Position numbers and translations under genes: made by a program. A stretch of 64,000 nt of DNA from NCBI RefSeq assembly GCF_029626155.1, contig NZ_JARUBL010000001.1, forward strand, positions 4,072,501 through 4,136,500. The letters run 5' to 3'. This DNA is from Solwaraspora sp. WMMD1047. Its GTDB lineage: Bacteria; Actinomycetota; Actinomycetes; Mycobacteriales; Micromonosporaceae. Of the stretch, positions 8,011 to 15,460 are shown in pieces; position 1 is the stretch's first letter, and the number at the start of each line of letters is the position of its first letter. Under the pieces are notes generated by a model that did no database searches, was not told the DNA's origin, and saw only the letters and a list, made by a program, of their open reading frames with translations.

Positions 8011-9078
8011 TCAGCGCACCCGGGCCGGGACCTGCCCGACCGGGGTGGCGGCCGGTGGCCGTCGGCCGATCCGGGCGAGTCCGCCGCCCACCTGCCAGGC
8101 CGTCATCAGGGTTTCGAAGAGACGATAGGCGCCGACCGCCACCAGCCGTTGCTTGACCCCGTCGTTGCCGGGCGGCGCCGGGCAGCCGCCCGGCGGTAGG
8201 TACCGGTGGTACTGCCGGGTCAGCGTGGCGAAGAACTCCCGGCGCCGGGCGCTCGGCACCCGACTGCGGTGGCCGAGGACCTGGAAGCAGTGCCAGATCA
8301 TCCGCTGGAAGATCAGTACCCGCAGCGGGTCGTACTCGCCGGGTCGTCCGTCCATGAACTCGAAGACCCGGCGCCACTGGTCGAATACCTCGAAGTGCCG
8401 GTCGCTCACCGTCTGGGTGATCGCCCCGGCGGCGCGCTGCCGGTAGGCGTAACAGTCCCGGTCGAGCAGGCTGATCCGCTCGGCGGCCAGCATCACCGGT
8501 ACGACGAACGCGACGTCCTCGTACCAGCCGGGGCCGAACCGCAGCCCGGTGCCGGCCAGGAACTCCCGGCGGATCACCTTGTTGCAGGCGATCCAGAGCA
8601 CGTCGAGCAGGCCGGGCTGCTCGACGAAGGTGAAGGTGTCCGGCAGGTCGGCGCCGGCCGCGGTGACCCGGTGGGGTTCGGCCCGGCCGTCCGGGTACAC
8701 CCGGGAGTACCCGGTGACGAGCAGGTCCGGCGCCGTCGCCAGCAGGCGGTCGGCGACCGCCGCCAGGGTCCCGTCGGGCAGCCAGTCGTCGCTGTCGACG
8801 CACCACAGGTAGCGACCGGTGGCCCGGCCGATGCCGACGTTGCGGGCGGCGCCGAGCCCGCCGTTGCGGTCGAGGCTGACCACCCGCAGCTGCGGGTGGC
8901 GGTCGGCGTACCAGGCCAGGATCTTGGCCGACCCGTCGTCGGAGGCGTCGTCGACCGCGATCACCTCCAGTTCCCCCGCCACCCGACCGGTGTACGCCTG
9001 GGCGAAGATCGAGTCGAGGCAGCGTTCGAGGTACTCCTCGACCCGGTACACCGGGACGATCAGGCTCAACAGGGTCAT
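8011..9078 (-). CDS. Family 2 glycosyltransferase (wall/capsule polysaccharide type)
   Basis: A 355-residue glycosyltransferase of family 2. It opens directly with 'MTLLSLIVPVYRVEEYLERCLDSI', has 'AVDDASDDGS' at 41-50 and the catalytic-site DSDD at 95-98. A C-terminal helical region ends in 'HRYLPPGGCP' and a basic tail. Similar proteins add sugars or polyol phosphates to wall teichoic acids and capsules. The ATG at 9078 has a GGAGGGG site at good distance, although the frame is open further upstream. It is the first gene of a two-gene transferase pair, with a promoter-like sequence about 70-100 bases upstream. Confidence 0.87.
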   Translation of the reverse strand: MTLLSLIVPVYRVEEYLERCLDSIFAQAYTGRVAGELEVIAVDDASDDGSAKILAWYADRHPQLRVVSLDRNGGLGAARNVGIGRATGRYLWCVDSDDWLPDGTLAAVADRLLATAPDLLVTGYSRVYPDGRAEPHRVTAAGADLPDTFTFVEQPGLLDVLWIACNKVIRREFLAGTGLRFGPGWYEDVAFVVPVMLAAERISLLDRDCYAYRQRAAGAITQTVSDRHFEVFDQWRRVFEFMDGRPGEYDPLRVLIFQRMIWHCFQVLGHRSRVPSARRREFFATLTRQYHRYLPPGGCPAPPGNDGVKQRLVAVGAYRLFETLMTAWQVGGGLARIGRRPPAATPVGQVPARVR

Positions 9079-9147
9079 CCCCAGCCCCTCCGCGTCGATC
9101 TTCGGGCCATCCGCGTCGGTCCGGCCGTCGCACAGCATCCGAGCGCC

Positions 9148-9176
9148 GGATGAAACGAGGGGTAGCGAAGTATCAA
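9148..9176 (-). promoter_or_regulatory. Candidate sigma-70 promoter of the glycosyltransferase pair
   Basis: On the minus strand TTGATA (9171-9176) is followed after 17 bases by TCATCC (9148-9153), about 70 bases before the ATG at 9078. It lies in the AT-richer part of the divergent spacer shared with the DUF2795 gene. Confidence 0.4.
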
Positions 9177-9337
9177 CGGAAGATGACGACGGAGGAAACG
9201 CCCGTGGTTCGGCGGGCCGGCCCCGCCGGTTCGGGACCCGGATCCGACGGCCGCCGTGACGACTGGTTGCGGCGCGAGGGGGTATGCGGTGCCGGCCCAA
9301 TCAGCACCGGCCGGCAGTGGCGAGGAGTGGCGATTCC

Positions 9338-9607
9338 ATGGTGAGCGACGCGGACGTACTGCGGCATCTGTCAGCGGCCGACTACCCGGCCCACCGGGAC
9401 GACCTGGTACGCACGGCGGAGCGGGCCGGCGCCCCACCCGACGTGCTACGCGCCCTGCGGGCGATGCCTCCGGTGGAGTACGGCAACTCCGGCGAGGTGG
9501 CCCGCTCCGCCCGGACCGCCGCGGCACCCGAGGAGACCCCGGCCGCCGCCGCCGCGAAGGCCCGGAACCGCCACCAGCGCGTCGCCCAGCACCTGCGCGG
9601 GATCTGA
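9338..9607 (+). CDS. DUF2795 domain protein
   Basis: An 89-residue protein carrying the short DUF2795 domain ('DVLRHLSAADYPAHRDDLVRTAERAGAPPDVLRALRAMP'), followed by an alanine-rich tail with basic end. The domain is common in actinobacteria and of unknown function; its shape suggests a small helical protein-binding module. GAGGAG lies 10 bases before the ATG at 9338, which fixes the start even though the frame is open upstream. It is divergent from the glycosyltransferase pair and 29 bases before a DUF1345 gene on the same strand. Confidence 0.85.
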   Translation: MVSDADVLRHLSAADYPAHRDDLVRTAERAGAPPDVLRALRAMPPVEYGNSGEVARSARTAAAPEETPAAAAAKARNRHQRVAQHLRGI

Positions 9608-9636
9608 CCGGCGATGACCGCCGGTCCGGGCGATCG

Positions 9637-10290
9637 TTGACCGGGTGGCGGACGCGGGGAGAACCCGCGCCGTCCGCCATCCAACTGGCCGCGATGGCCG
9701 GCGTCGGCGTCTGCGCCGGCCTGCTGGTCGCGGCGGTCAGCTCCCCGGCCCTCGGCCCGCTGGCGGGCTGGGACGCCGCCGCGCTTGTCTACCTGGTCTG
9801 GGTCTGGCGCACGATCTGGCCGCTGACCGCCGAGCAGACCGCACGGCTGGCGGTCCGGGCGGACCCGAACCGCGCGCTGCGCGACGCGCTGCTGCTGGCC
9901 GCCTGCCTGGCGAGCCTGGTGGGGGTGGGGCTGGTCCTGGCGACCGCCGGTTCGATCCGGGGCCGGTCCGAGCAGGTGCACGTCGGGCTGGGCATCCTCA
10001 GTGTGCTGATCTCGTGGACGGTGATCCACACCGTCTTTACAACCCGGTATGCCCGGCTCTACTACACCGGCGCCGACGGCGGGATCGACTTCAACCAGTC
10101 GGCGCCGCCGCGCTACTCGGATTTCGCGTACGTGTCGCTGACGGTCGGGACGACGTTCCAGATCTCCGACACGAACCTGACGAGCAACGAGATGCGGGTG
10201 ACGGCGCTCTTCCACGGCCTGCTGTCGTATCTGTTCGGCGCGGTCATCATCGCGGTGACCGTCAACCTGCTGGCCGGGCTGGCACCGTGA
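9637..10290 (+). CDS. DUF1345 family membrane protein
   Basis: About 217 residues with five membrane segments. The 'YTGADGGIDFNQSAPPRYSDFAYVSLTVGTTFQISDTNLTSNEMR' stretch is the signature of DUF1345, a family of unknown function whose middle resembles an ion-channel pore helix and filter ('SLTVGTTFQ'). A TTG at 9637 gives the usual family length; ATG 9694 would remove part of the first helix. It probably shares a transcript with the DUF2795 gene just upstream. Confidence 0.82.
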   Translation: MTGWRTRGEPAPSAIQLAAMAGVGVCAGLLVAAVSSPALGPLAGWDAAALVYLVWVWRTIWPLTAEQTARLAVRADPNRALRDALLLAACLASLVGVGLVLATAGSIRGRSEQVHVGLGILSVLISWTVIHTVFTTRYARLYYTGADGGIDFNQSAPPRYSDFAYVSLTVGTTFQISDTNLTSNEMRVTALFHGLLSYLFGAVIIAVTVNLLAGLAP

Positions 10291-10528
10291 CCGGACGAGA
10301 TGCCCGGTCACGGCTGGCGTGACCGGAGCACCGCGTCCGACGGAGCCCCGGGCAGGCCCGTCCGAACCGGGCGGGCGAGCCGGGTGGCCCTCCCGGCCCG
10401 AACCGGACCGGCGTGCCACCCCGATCCTACGATCCGATATCGACCGGATAGCTAGATACCCAGCAATTGTGGGCAAAGGCACGCCATCTAATCGCGCCAA
10501 AGGCGGACTTCGTGGTAAAAGCGGCAGG

Positions 10529-11521
10529 TCAGCCCGGGCCGTTTCCGTGCCGGTCGCGCGCCTTGAGCCGGGTCGTCGGCATCGGCGGCGCCGGCAGCCG
10601 ATCCGCCGGATCCTCGGTGACGGCACCGAACCGCCGGCCGGCCATCCAGTCGGACCGCGCCTCGACGATCTCCTCGTGCGACCGGCCGACGAAGTTCCAC
10701 CACATCACCAGCGGCTCGTCGAACGGCTCGCCGCCCAGCAGCGCGAGCCGGGCATCGGTCAGCCCGCGAAGCCCGACCTCGCGGCGCCCCGGCCCGAGAT
10801 GCAGCAGTGATCCCGGCGTCAGGCGGACCCCGGCCACCTCGGCGGAGCCGGACATCACCAACACGCCGTGCTCGAATCCGACCGCCAGCGGCAGCCGGGC
10901 CACGCCACCGTCGGCCGGCAGCCGCACCTCGGCGCCGACCAGCGGGGTGTGCACGACGGCCGGCGAGGACGCCCCGGCCAGCTCGCCGACCAGCACCGTC
11001 GCGGTCAGGTCCGCGTCCCCCACCACCGGCAGGTCGGCGTGGTGGGCGAACCGGGGCGGGCCGAGCCGGGCCGCGTCCGGCATCGCGACCCACAACTGGA
11101 GCCCGTGCACCACCGGCGGGTGGTCGGGTGGGGACTGCTCCGAGTGGGCGATCCCCCGCCCGGCCGTCATCACATTGAGCTGCCCCGGCCGGATCGACTG
11201 CCGGTTGCCGAGACTGTCCCGGTGCAGGATCTCCCCCTCGACCAGCCAGGTGACGGTCTGCAGGCCGGTGTGCGGATGCGGAGGAATCTGCATACCCGGC
11301 CGACCGGCGACGTCGTCGGGCCCGAAATGGTCCACGAAGCACCACGCGCCGATCATGCGCCGCCGGCGCTGCGGCAGCAGCCGGCGAACGGTGGTGTAGC
11401 GGCCCAGCGGCACGTCGTGCCCGGCGAGCAGGACGCTCGTGGGTTCGGCGGGGGTCGGATCCGGACCGTCGGCCCGGTCGGGGGGCACGATCCGGCCCGG
11501 CGTCGGTTCCGCGTCGGTCAC
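10529..11521 (-). CDS. Pirin family protein
   Basis: A 330-residue bicupin of the pirin family. The N-terminal cupin metal site is visible as 'PPHPHTGLQTVTWLVEGEILHRDSLGN' (H82, H84) and 'GRGIAHSE' (H126, E128). The C-terminal half is the second, metal-free cupin followed by 'PLVMWWNFVGRSHEEI'. Bacterial pirins act as quercetin dioxygenases or as redox-responsive partners of metabolic enzymes. The gene begins with GTG at 11521 and is preceded by a decarboxylase gene on the same strand 42 bases away, so the two may be co-transcribed. Confidence 0.88.
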   Translation of the reverse strand: MTDAEPTPGRIVPPDRADGPDPTPAEPTSVLLAGHDVPLGRYTTVRRLLPQRRRRMIGAWCFVDHFGPDDVAGRPGMQIPPHPHTGLQTVTWLVEGEILHRDSLGNRQSIRPGQLNVMTAGRGIAHSEQSPPDHPPVVHGLQLWVAMPDAARLGPPRFAHHADLPVVGDADLTATVLVGELAGASSPAVVHTPLVGAEVRLPADGGVARLPLAVGFEHGVLVMSGSAEVAGVRLTPGSLLHLGPGRREVGLRGLTDARLALLGGEPFDEPLVMWWNFVGRSHEEIVEARSDWMAGRRFGAVTEDPADRLPAPPMPTTRLKARDRHGNGPG

Positions 11522-11563
11522 GGACCGACTCTACCCAGGCCGGTGAACGCCGCCGGGACGGTG

Positions 11564-13159
11564 TCACAGCAGGGCCGGCACCTCGGTGCTGATCGGCACC
11601 GCCAGCACGGTCGGGCCGTCGGCCCGCAACCCCGCGGCCAGGGCGTCCGGCAGGTCGGCCACGGCCGCCACCGTCGCCGCCCCGCAGCCGAACCCGCGGG
11701 CGATGGCGGGGATGTCCAGGCCCGGCAGGTCCAGGCCGGGCACGCCGGGGGTCCGCTTCAGGCGCGCGAACGCCTTCAGGATCGCGTACTGCTGATTGAC
11801 CAGCACCAGGAAGACCACCGGCAGGGACAGTTGGGCGGCGGTCCAGAGCGCCTGTACCGAATACTGGAACGAGCCGTCACCGATCACCGCCACCACCGGC
11901 CGGTTCCGGCCGCTGTCCCGCTCGGCCAGGGCGATGCCGACCGCGGCGGGCAGCCCGTACCCGAGGCCGCCGCTGGCGCTGGCGAAATAGGAGCCCGGGC
12001 GGTTGACCCGGAGCTGGCGCCGCAGCGCTGACAGGCTCGACGGCGCCTCCTGGACCAGGATCGCGTCGGCTGGCCAGGCGCTGGCGAGCACCGCGAAGAA
12101 CGCGTCCGGCGACGGTGGTGTGCCCGGTTCCGGGACCGGGGTGGCCGGGCGGGCGGGCGGCCCGGGCCGGTGCGCCACCGGCAGCAGCCCGGCCAGCGCG
12201 GTGCAGGTCAGCTCCGGATCGGCGACCAGGCTGTCCCCGACCGGCGCCCGGGCAGCCTCGTCCGGATCGTCGGTGACGTGCAGCAGCCGGGCGCCGACCG
12301 GCAGGTAGTCCCCCGGGAGGTACGGGTAGTACCGGAACACCGGCGCGCCGACCACCAGCACCACGTCGTGTCCGCGCAGTCGCTCGGCCAACGGTCCGAT
12401 CGCGAACGGCAGGAAGCCCTGGAACTGCCGGTGGCTTTCCGGAAAGCCGACCCGCTCGGACGCCGGGGCCGACCAGACCGGCGCCCGCAGCCGTTCGGCC
12501 AGCGCCACCGCGGCCGGCCAACCGCCGCCGCGGTCCAGGCCGCCGCCGGTGACCAGGACCGGGTTCCGGCTGGCCGCCAGGGCCTCGGCGAACTCGCGCA
12601 GCCGTTGCGGGTCCGGCGCGTACCGGGTGCTCAGCGAGCGCAGCGCCGGCACCCCGGCCGCGGGTTGGCTCCAGTCGTCCAGCGGCAGGGAGAGCAGCAC
12701 CGGCCCGGTCGGCGGCTGCACCGCGGTGGCGTAGGCGCGCATCAGCGCGGCGGGAATGTCCTGAGCCCGGACCGGCTCGTAGGCCCACTTGACGTACGGC
12801 TGGGCCAGCTCGGTCGCCCGCACGCTGGTCAGCCGCGGCTCGATCAGCAGCATCTCCCGGCTCTGCTGACCGGCGGTGACGATCAGCGGGGTCTTGTTGT
12901 GCCAGGCGGTCACCAGTCCGCCCATCCCGTTGCCGACGCCCGGCGCGGTGTGCAGGTTGACGTGCACCGGCCGGTTGCTGGCCTGGGCGTAACCGTCGGC
13001 CATCGCGACCGCCGAGGCCTCCTGCAGGGCGAGCACGTAGGTGAAGTCGGCCGGGAAGTCGCCGAGGAACGGCTCCTCGGTCGAACCCGGGTTGCCGAAG
13101 ACGGTGGTCAACCGGAGCGCGCGAAGCAGGTCGTAGGTGATGTCCCGTACCGTCGCCAT
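11564..13159 (-). CDS. Benzoylformate decarboxylase-like ThDP enzyme
   Basis: A 531-residue thiamine diphosphate enzyme in the benzoylformate decarboxylase branch. Counting from the ATG, S26, E47 and H70 fall exactly at the positions of the Pseudomonas putida MdlC catalytic residues, and the ThDP motif 'GDGSFQYSVQALWTAAQ...VNQQY' is intact near residue 430. One difference stands out: the 'GAPVFRYH' segment that supplies catalytic H281 in P. putida reads 'GAPVFRYY' here (Y278). The enzyme may therefore decarboxylate a different 2-oxo acid or act as a carboligase. No mandelate pathway genes are nearby. Confidence 0.82.
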   Translation of the reverse strand: MATVRDITYDLLRALRLTTVFGNPGSTEEPFLGDFPADFTYVLALQEASAVAMADGYAQASNRPVHVNLHTAPGVGNGMGGLVTAWHNKTPLIVTAGQQSREMLLIEPRLTSVRATELAQPYVKWAYEPVRAQDIPAALMRAYATAVQPPTGPVLLSLPLDDWSQPAAGVPALRSLSTRYAPDPQRLREFAEALAASRNPVLVTGGGLDRGGGWPAAVALAERLRAPVWSAPASERVGFPESHRQFQGFLPFAIGPLAERLRGHDVVLVVGAPVFRYYPYLPGDYLPVGARLLHVTDDPDEAARAPVGDSLVADPELTCTALAGLLPVAHRPGPPARPATPVPEPGTPPSPDAFFAVLASAWPADAILVQEAPSSLSALRRQLRVNRPGSYFASASGGLGYGLPAAVGIALAERDSGRNRPVVAVIGDGSFQYSVQALWTAAQLSLPVVFLVLVNQQYAILKAFARLKRTPGVPGLDLPGLDIPAIARGFGCGAATVAAVADLPDALAAGLRADGPTVLAVPISTEVPALL

Positions 13160-13252
13160 GGCCGCCCCCGCCGTGTCCCCCGCCGCCGGTTGCCCCCGCG
13201 CGGTCGCCCCTTCATCCGATCAAATCGGCGGGGCCGGCAGGCCGGATTCTCC

Positions 13253-13318
13253 CGTTCCGTCCGGCCGCGTTCCGTCCGGCCGCGATCCGACCGGCCGCGA
13301 TCCGACCGGCCGTGGTCC
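13253..13318. repeat. 15-bp tandem repeat, about 4.4 copies
   Basis: Four contiguous 15-base units start at 13253, 13268, 13283 and 13298: two read CGTTCCGTCCGGCCG and two CGATCCGACCGGCCG, followed by a partial, changed fifth unit. The array lies between the decarboxylase start and the LuxR remnant, in non-coding DNA. No function is evident. Confidence 0.85.
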
Positions 13319-13351
13319 GCCGAGGGTCAGCCAGGGTCCGGCCGCCGGCGG

Positions 13352-13630
13352 TCAGATCCAGCCGTACCGGCGGGCGATGCGGGCCGCCTCGTGCCGGTTG
13401 GCGGCACCGACCTTCGCCACCGCCGAGGAGAGGTAGTTGCGGACGGTGCCGGGCGACAGCGCTGCCCGCTCGGCGATCTCGTCGACCGGGGCGCCGTCGG
13501 CGGCCAACTCCAGGACGTCCGCCTCGCGGGGCGTCAGCGGGCTGTCCCCGGCGCTTATCGCCTCCGCCGCAAGCTGCGGGTCGACGTAGCGGCCGCCCCG
13601 ATGCACGGTACGGACCACCTCGGTGAGCCC
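13352..13630 (-). pseudogene. LuxR-type response regulator, C-terminal DNA-binding remnant
   Basis: Only the C-terminal output part of a NarL/LuxR response regulator is left. A linker ('VHRGGRYVDPQLAAEAISAGDSPLTPREADVLELAADG') is followed by a complete LuxR helix-turn-helix ('VDEIAERAALSPGTVRNYLSSAVAKVGAANRHEAARIARRYGWI'). The receiver domain is missing. Upstream of about 13630 the sequence turns into an ABC ATPase in another frame. This looks like the product of a deletion inside an ATPase-permease-kinase-regulator cluster. A GTG at 13618 could still start an 88-residue free HTH protein. Confidence 0.8.
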
Positions 13631-13982
13631 ACATCCGGGCCGTCTCGGCCACGGTGAGGTCGGCCGGGAAGCCGCCCTCCTGCAGCATCACGCCGGTGCG
13701 GGGCCGGACCAGCGCCCGTTCCCGGTACGGGTCGTGACCGAGCACCCGGACCGTGCCGGCGGCCGGCCGGGCCAACCCCTCGACCAGTTCCAGGGTCGAG
13801 GTCTTGCCGGCCCCGTTCGTGCCGAGCAGGGCGAAGAGCTCACCGCGGCCGACCGAGAACGAGACGCCCCGCACCGCCTCGTACCCGGTCCGCCCGCCGT
13901 ACCGCCGGATCAGGTCGGCGACCTCGATGACCGCGTCCCGCTCCCCCGCGGCCCGCCGATCCGTCACCACGTCCGTTGTCAT
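13627..13982 (-). pseudogene. ABC transporter ATPase, N-terminal remnant
   Basis: The N-terminal 118 or so residues of a drug/antibiotic-type ABC ATPase. Walker A is at about 54-61 ('GTNGAGKT'), and the stretch up to the Q-loop ('GVMLQEGGFPADLTVAETARMW') is intact. The sequence then stops matching at about 13627 and runs out of frame into a LuxR regulator tail. Signature motif, Walker B and H-loop are absent, so it cannot hydrolyse ATP. The ATG at 13982 is the natural start. See the adjoining regulator remnant. Confidence 0.82.
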
Positions 13983-14101
13983 GCTCCCATCCTGGAAGCC
14001 GCCGGCCGGGCCGGGCAGTGCCAACCCTCACCGGTACGGGTGCCGCCGTCACCGGTCGGCCATGACGAATGTCATGGCCGACCGACCCGACGGCGTCGGG
14101 A

Positions 14102-14980
14102 TCAGCGCCTTCCGTGCACGGCGCGGAACAGGGCGATCCACTGCTCCGGCCAGACCTGCCCGACCACCGTCTCCGGCGACACCCGGCAGGACCGCAACGC
14201 CGCCTCGACCCGGCGCCGATCGTGTCCGCGACACAGCGAGGCCCGCAGCGAACCGCCGACTCCGCTGAACCCCAGCGCCACGAACCGCTCGTACGCGGCC
14301 AGTTCGCGGTCGCCGAGCGCCGGCACGGCCCGGCGGCTCAGGCGCAGGATCGCGGCGTCCACCCGGGGCGCGGGGTGGAACCGGTGCCGGGGGATGCGCC
14401 CGGCCAGTCGCCAGTCGAACAGCGGCCAGGTCTGCACCGTGCGCATGCTCCACCGTCCGTAGTCGCCGCACCGCTTGCGGGCGTACTCCAGCTGGGTCAC
14501 CAGGGTGGCCGCGGTGAGCCGCGGCGCGGCCAGGCACCACTCGACGATGCGGGTGGTCGAGGCGTACGGGATGTTGCCCACCACCGCGAACGGCTCGTCC
14601 GGTGGGCGGCTGGCCAGGAAGTCCCCCGCCAGGACCCGGACCGAGGGGTCGGCCCGCGACTCGGCGGCGAGCCGGGCCGCCAGGTCCGGGTCGACCTCGT
14701 ACGCGACCAGGGCGCGGCAGGCGCGGGCCAGCGGCCGGGTCAGGCTCCCCCGGCCGGCCCCGACCTCGATGATCAGGTCGTCCGGACCGGGTCGCGCGGC
14801 GCGGACGATCTCGGCGATGATCGCGGGGTCGCGCAGGAAGTTCTGCCCCAGCACTCGCCGGCTCCGGTCCTGCCCGGTCCGCGGGGATCGTCGTGCCTCG
14901 GGCCGTGGCTGGTCGGCCCGCTGATGGTGCCCCGAACGGTCGGGCCGTCCGGGTCGATCTGGTCTCTGGTGTCGTGGCAC
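14102..14980 (-). CDS. erm: Erm family 23S rRNA (adenine-N6) methyltransferase
   Basis: A 292-residue Erm methylase, which methylates A2058 of 23S rRNA and gives macrolide-lincosamide-streptogramin B resistance. A basic, low-complexity head of about 38 residues precedes 'RRVLGQNFLRDP' (41-52). SAM motif I is 'IEVGAGRGSL' (71-80), and the catalytic motif IV is 'NIPYA' (136-140). 'LVTQLEYARKRCGDYGRWS' and 'FSGVGGSLRASL' follow, closest by eye to ErmE. The GTG at 14980 is chosen for its GGGAGG site 8 bases upstream; the frame stays open further up through the leader. A structured leader with an upstream ORF suggests attenuation by ribosome-targeting drugs. Confidence 0.92.
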   Translation of the reverse strand: MPRHQRPDRPGRPDRSGHHQRADQPRPEARRSPRTGQDRSRRVLGQNFLRDPAIIAEIVRAARPGPDDLIIEVGAGRGSLTRPLARACRALVAYEVDPDLAARLAAESRADPSVRVLAGDFLASRPPDEPFAVVGNIPYASTTRIVEWCLAAPRLTAATLVTQLEYARKRCGDYGRWSMRTVQTWPLFDWRLAGRIPRHRFHPAPRVDAAILRLSRRAVPALGDRELAAYERFVALGFSGVGGSLRASLCRGHDRRRVEAALRSCRVSPETVVGQVWPEQWIALFRAVHGRR

Positions 14981-15259
14981 AGCCTTGTCCTCCCGCCCGG
15001 CTCGGCGAGCCGGGAACGGGACAGGCGACACGAGGTGCCCGTGGCCTGTCCTGATGATCTGGACGCGGGTGACCTTGGGCGTGCGGGCGCGGCGGACCGC
15101 ACCCGGAGGGCGTCCGGGCACGTGGCGATGGCGTACGGACGGACCCGGCTCGGGGTGCGGTGCGCTTACGAAGGCTGGGACCCGGGCCACGACGTCGTGG
15201 TCGACGGCCCACGCGACGGGCGCGTGGGTCCCGGTGGCCCGGCGGGTGGTGAGCCTGCC
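14981..15259 (-). promoter_or_regulatory. Structured leader of erm (four hairpins), possible attenuator
   Basis: Between the stop of the upstream ORF and the erm start the transcript can form four strong hairpins. In order they are 15208-15228 (8-bp perfect stem, 5-base loop), 15187-15200 (a self-complementary 14-mer that can fold into a short stem), 15019-15051 (GGACAGGC paired with GCCTGTCC, 17-base loop) and 14996-15014 (CCCGGCTC paired with GAGCCGGG, 3-base loop). The last one abuts the GGGAGG ribosome site of erm. The layout resembles drug-induced erm attenuators, but no test was possible. Confidence 0.55.
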
Positions 15260-15376
15260 CTAGCCGGCCAAGGTCTGGCGGCCGGCCCGGGGGCGGACGA
15301 CGAGTTGCGGTGCCCAGCCGGCGGAGCACATCCCGGTCAGGGATGCGCCGATCAGGGCGTGGAAGGTGCCCGACAT
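15260..15376 (-). CDS. Upstream ORF / leader peptide of erm, 38 residues
   Basis: A short frame begins at ATG 15376 and ends at TAG 15260-15262. It reads MSGTFHALIGAS, then continues through 'GMCSAGWAP' to an arginine-rich end. About nine in ten third positions are G or C, as in real genes of this genome, although the frame is only 38 codons. TAGGGT lies 7 bases before the ATG, so translation may be leaderless. It sits 280 bases upstream of erm, separated from it by several hairpins, so a role as a drug-sensing leader peptide is attractive but inferred. Confidence 0.5.
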   Translation of the reverse strand: MSGTFHALIGASLTGMCSAGWAPQLVVRPRAGRQTLAG

Positions 15377-15460
15377 GGCGTCGACCCTAGCCGGGCCGGT
15401 CTCGCCTGGCGACCGATTATCCGTCGGCGTCCCGGCCGGCGGCGATCAGCGGCGGCCCGG

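Noticed and set aside
10291-10528. AT-richer gap downstream of the DUF1345 gene as a possible RNA gene or remnant
   Set aside because: No tRNA shape, conserved motif or protein similarity could be found; left unannotated.
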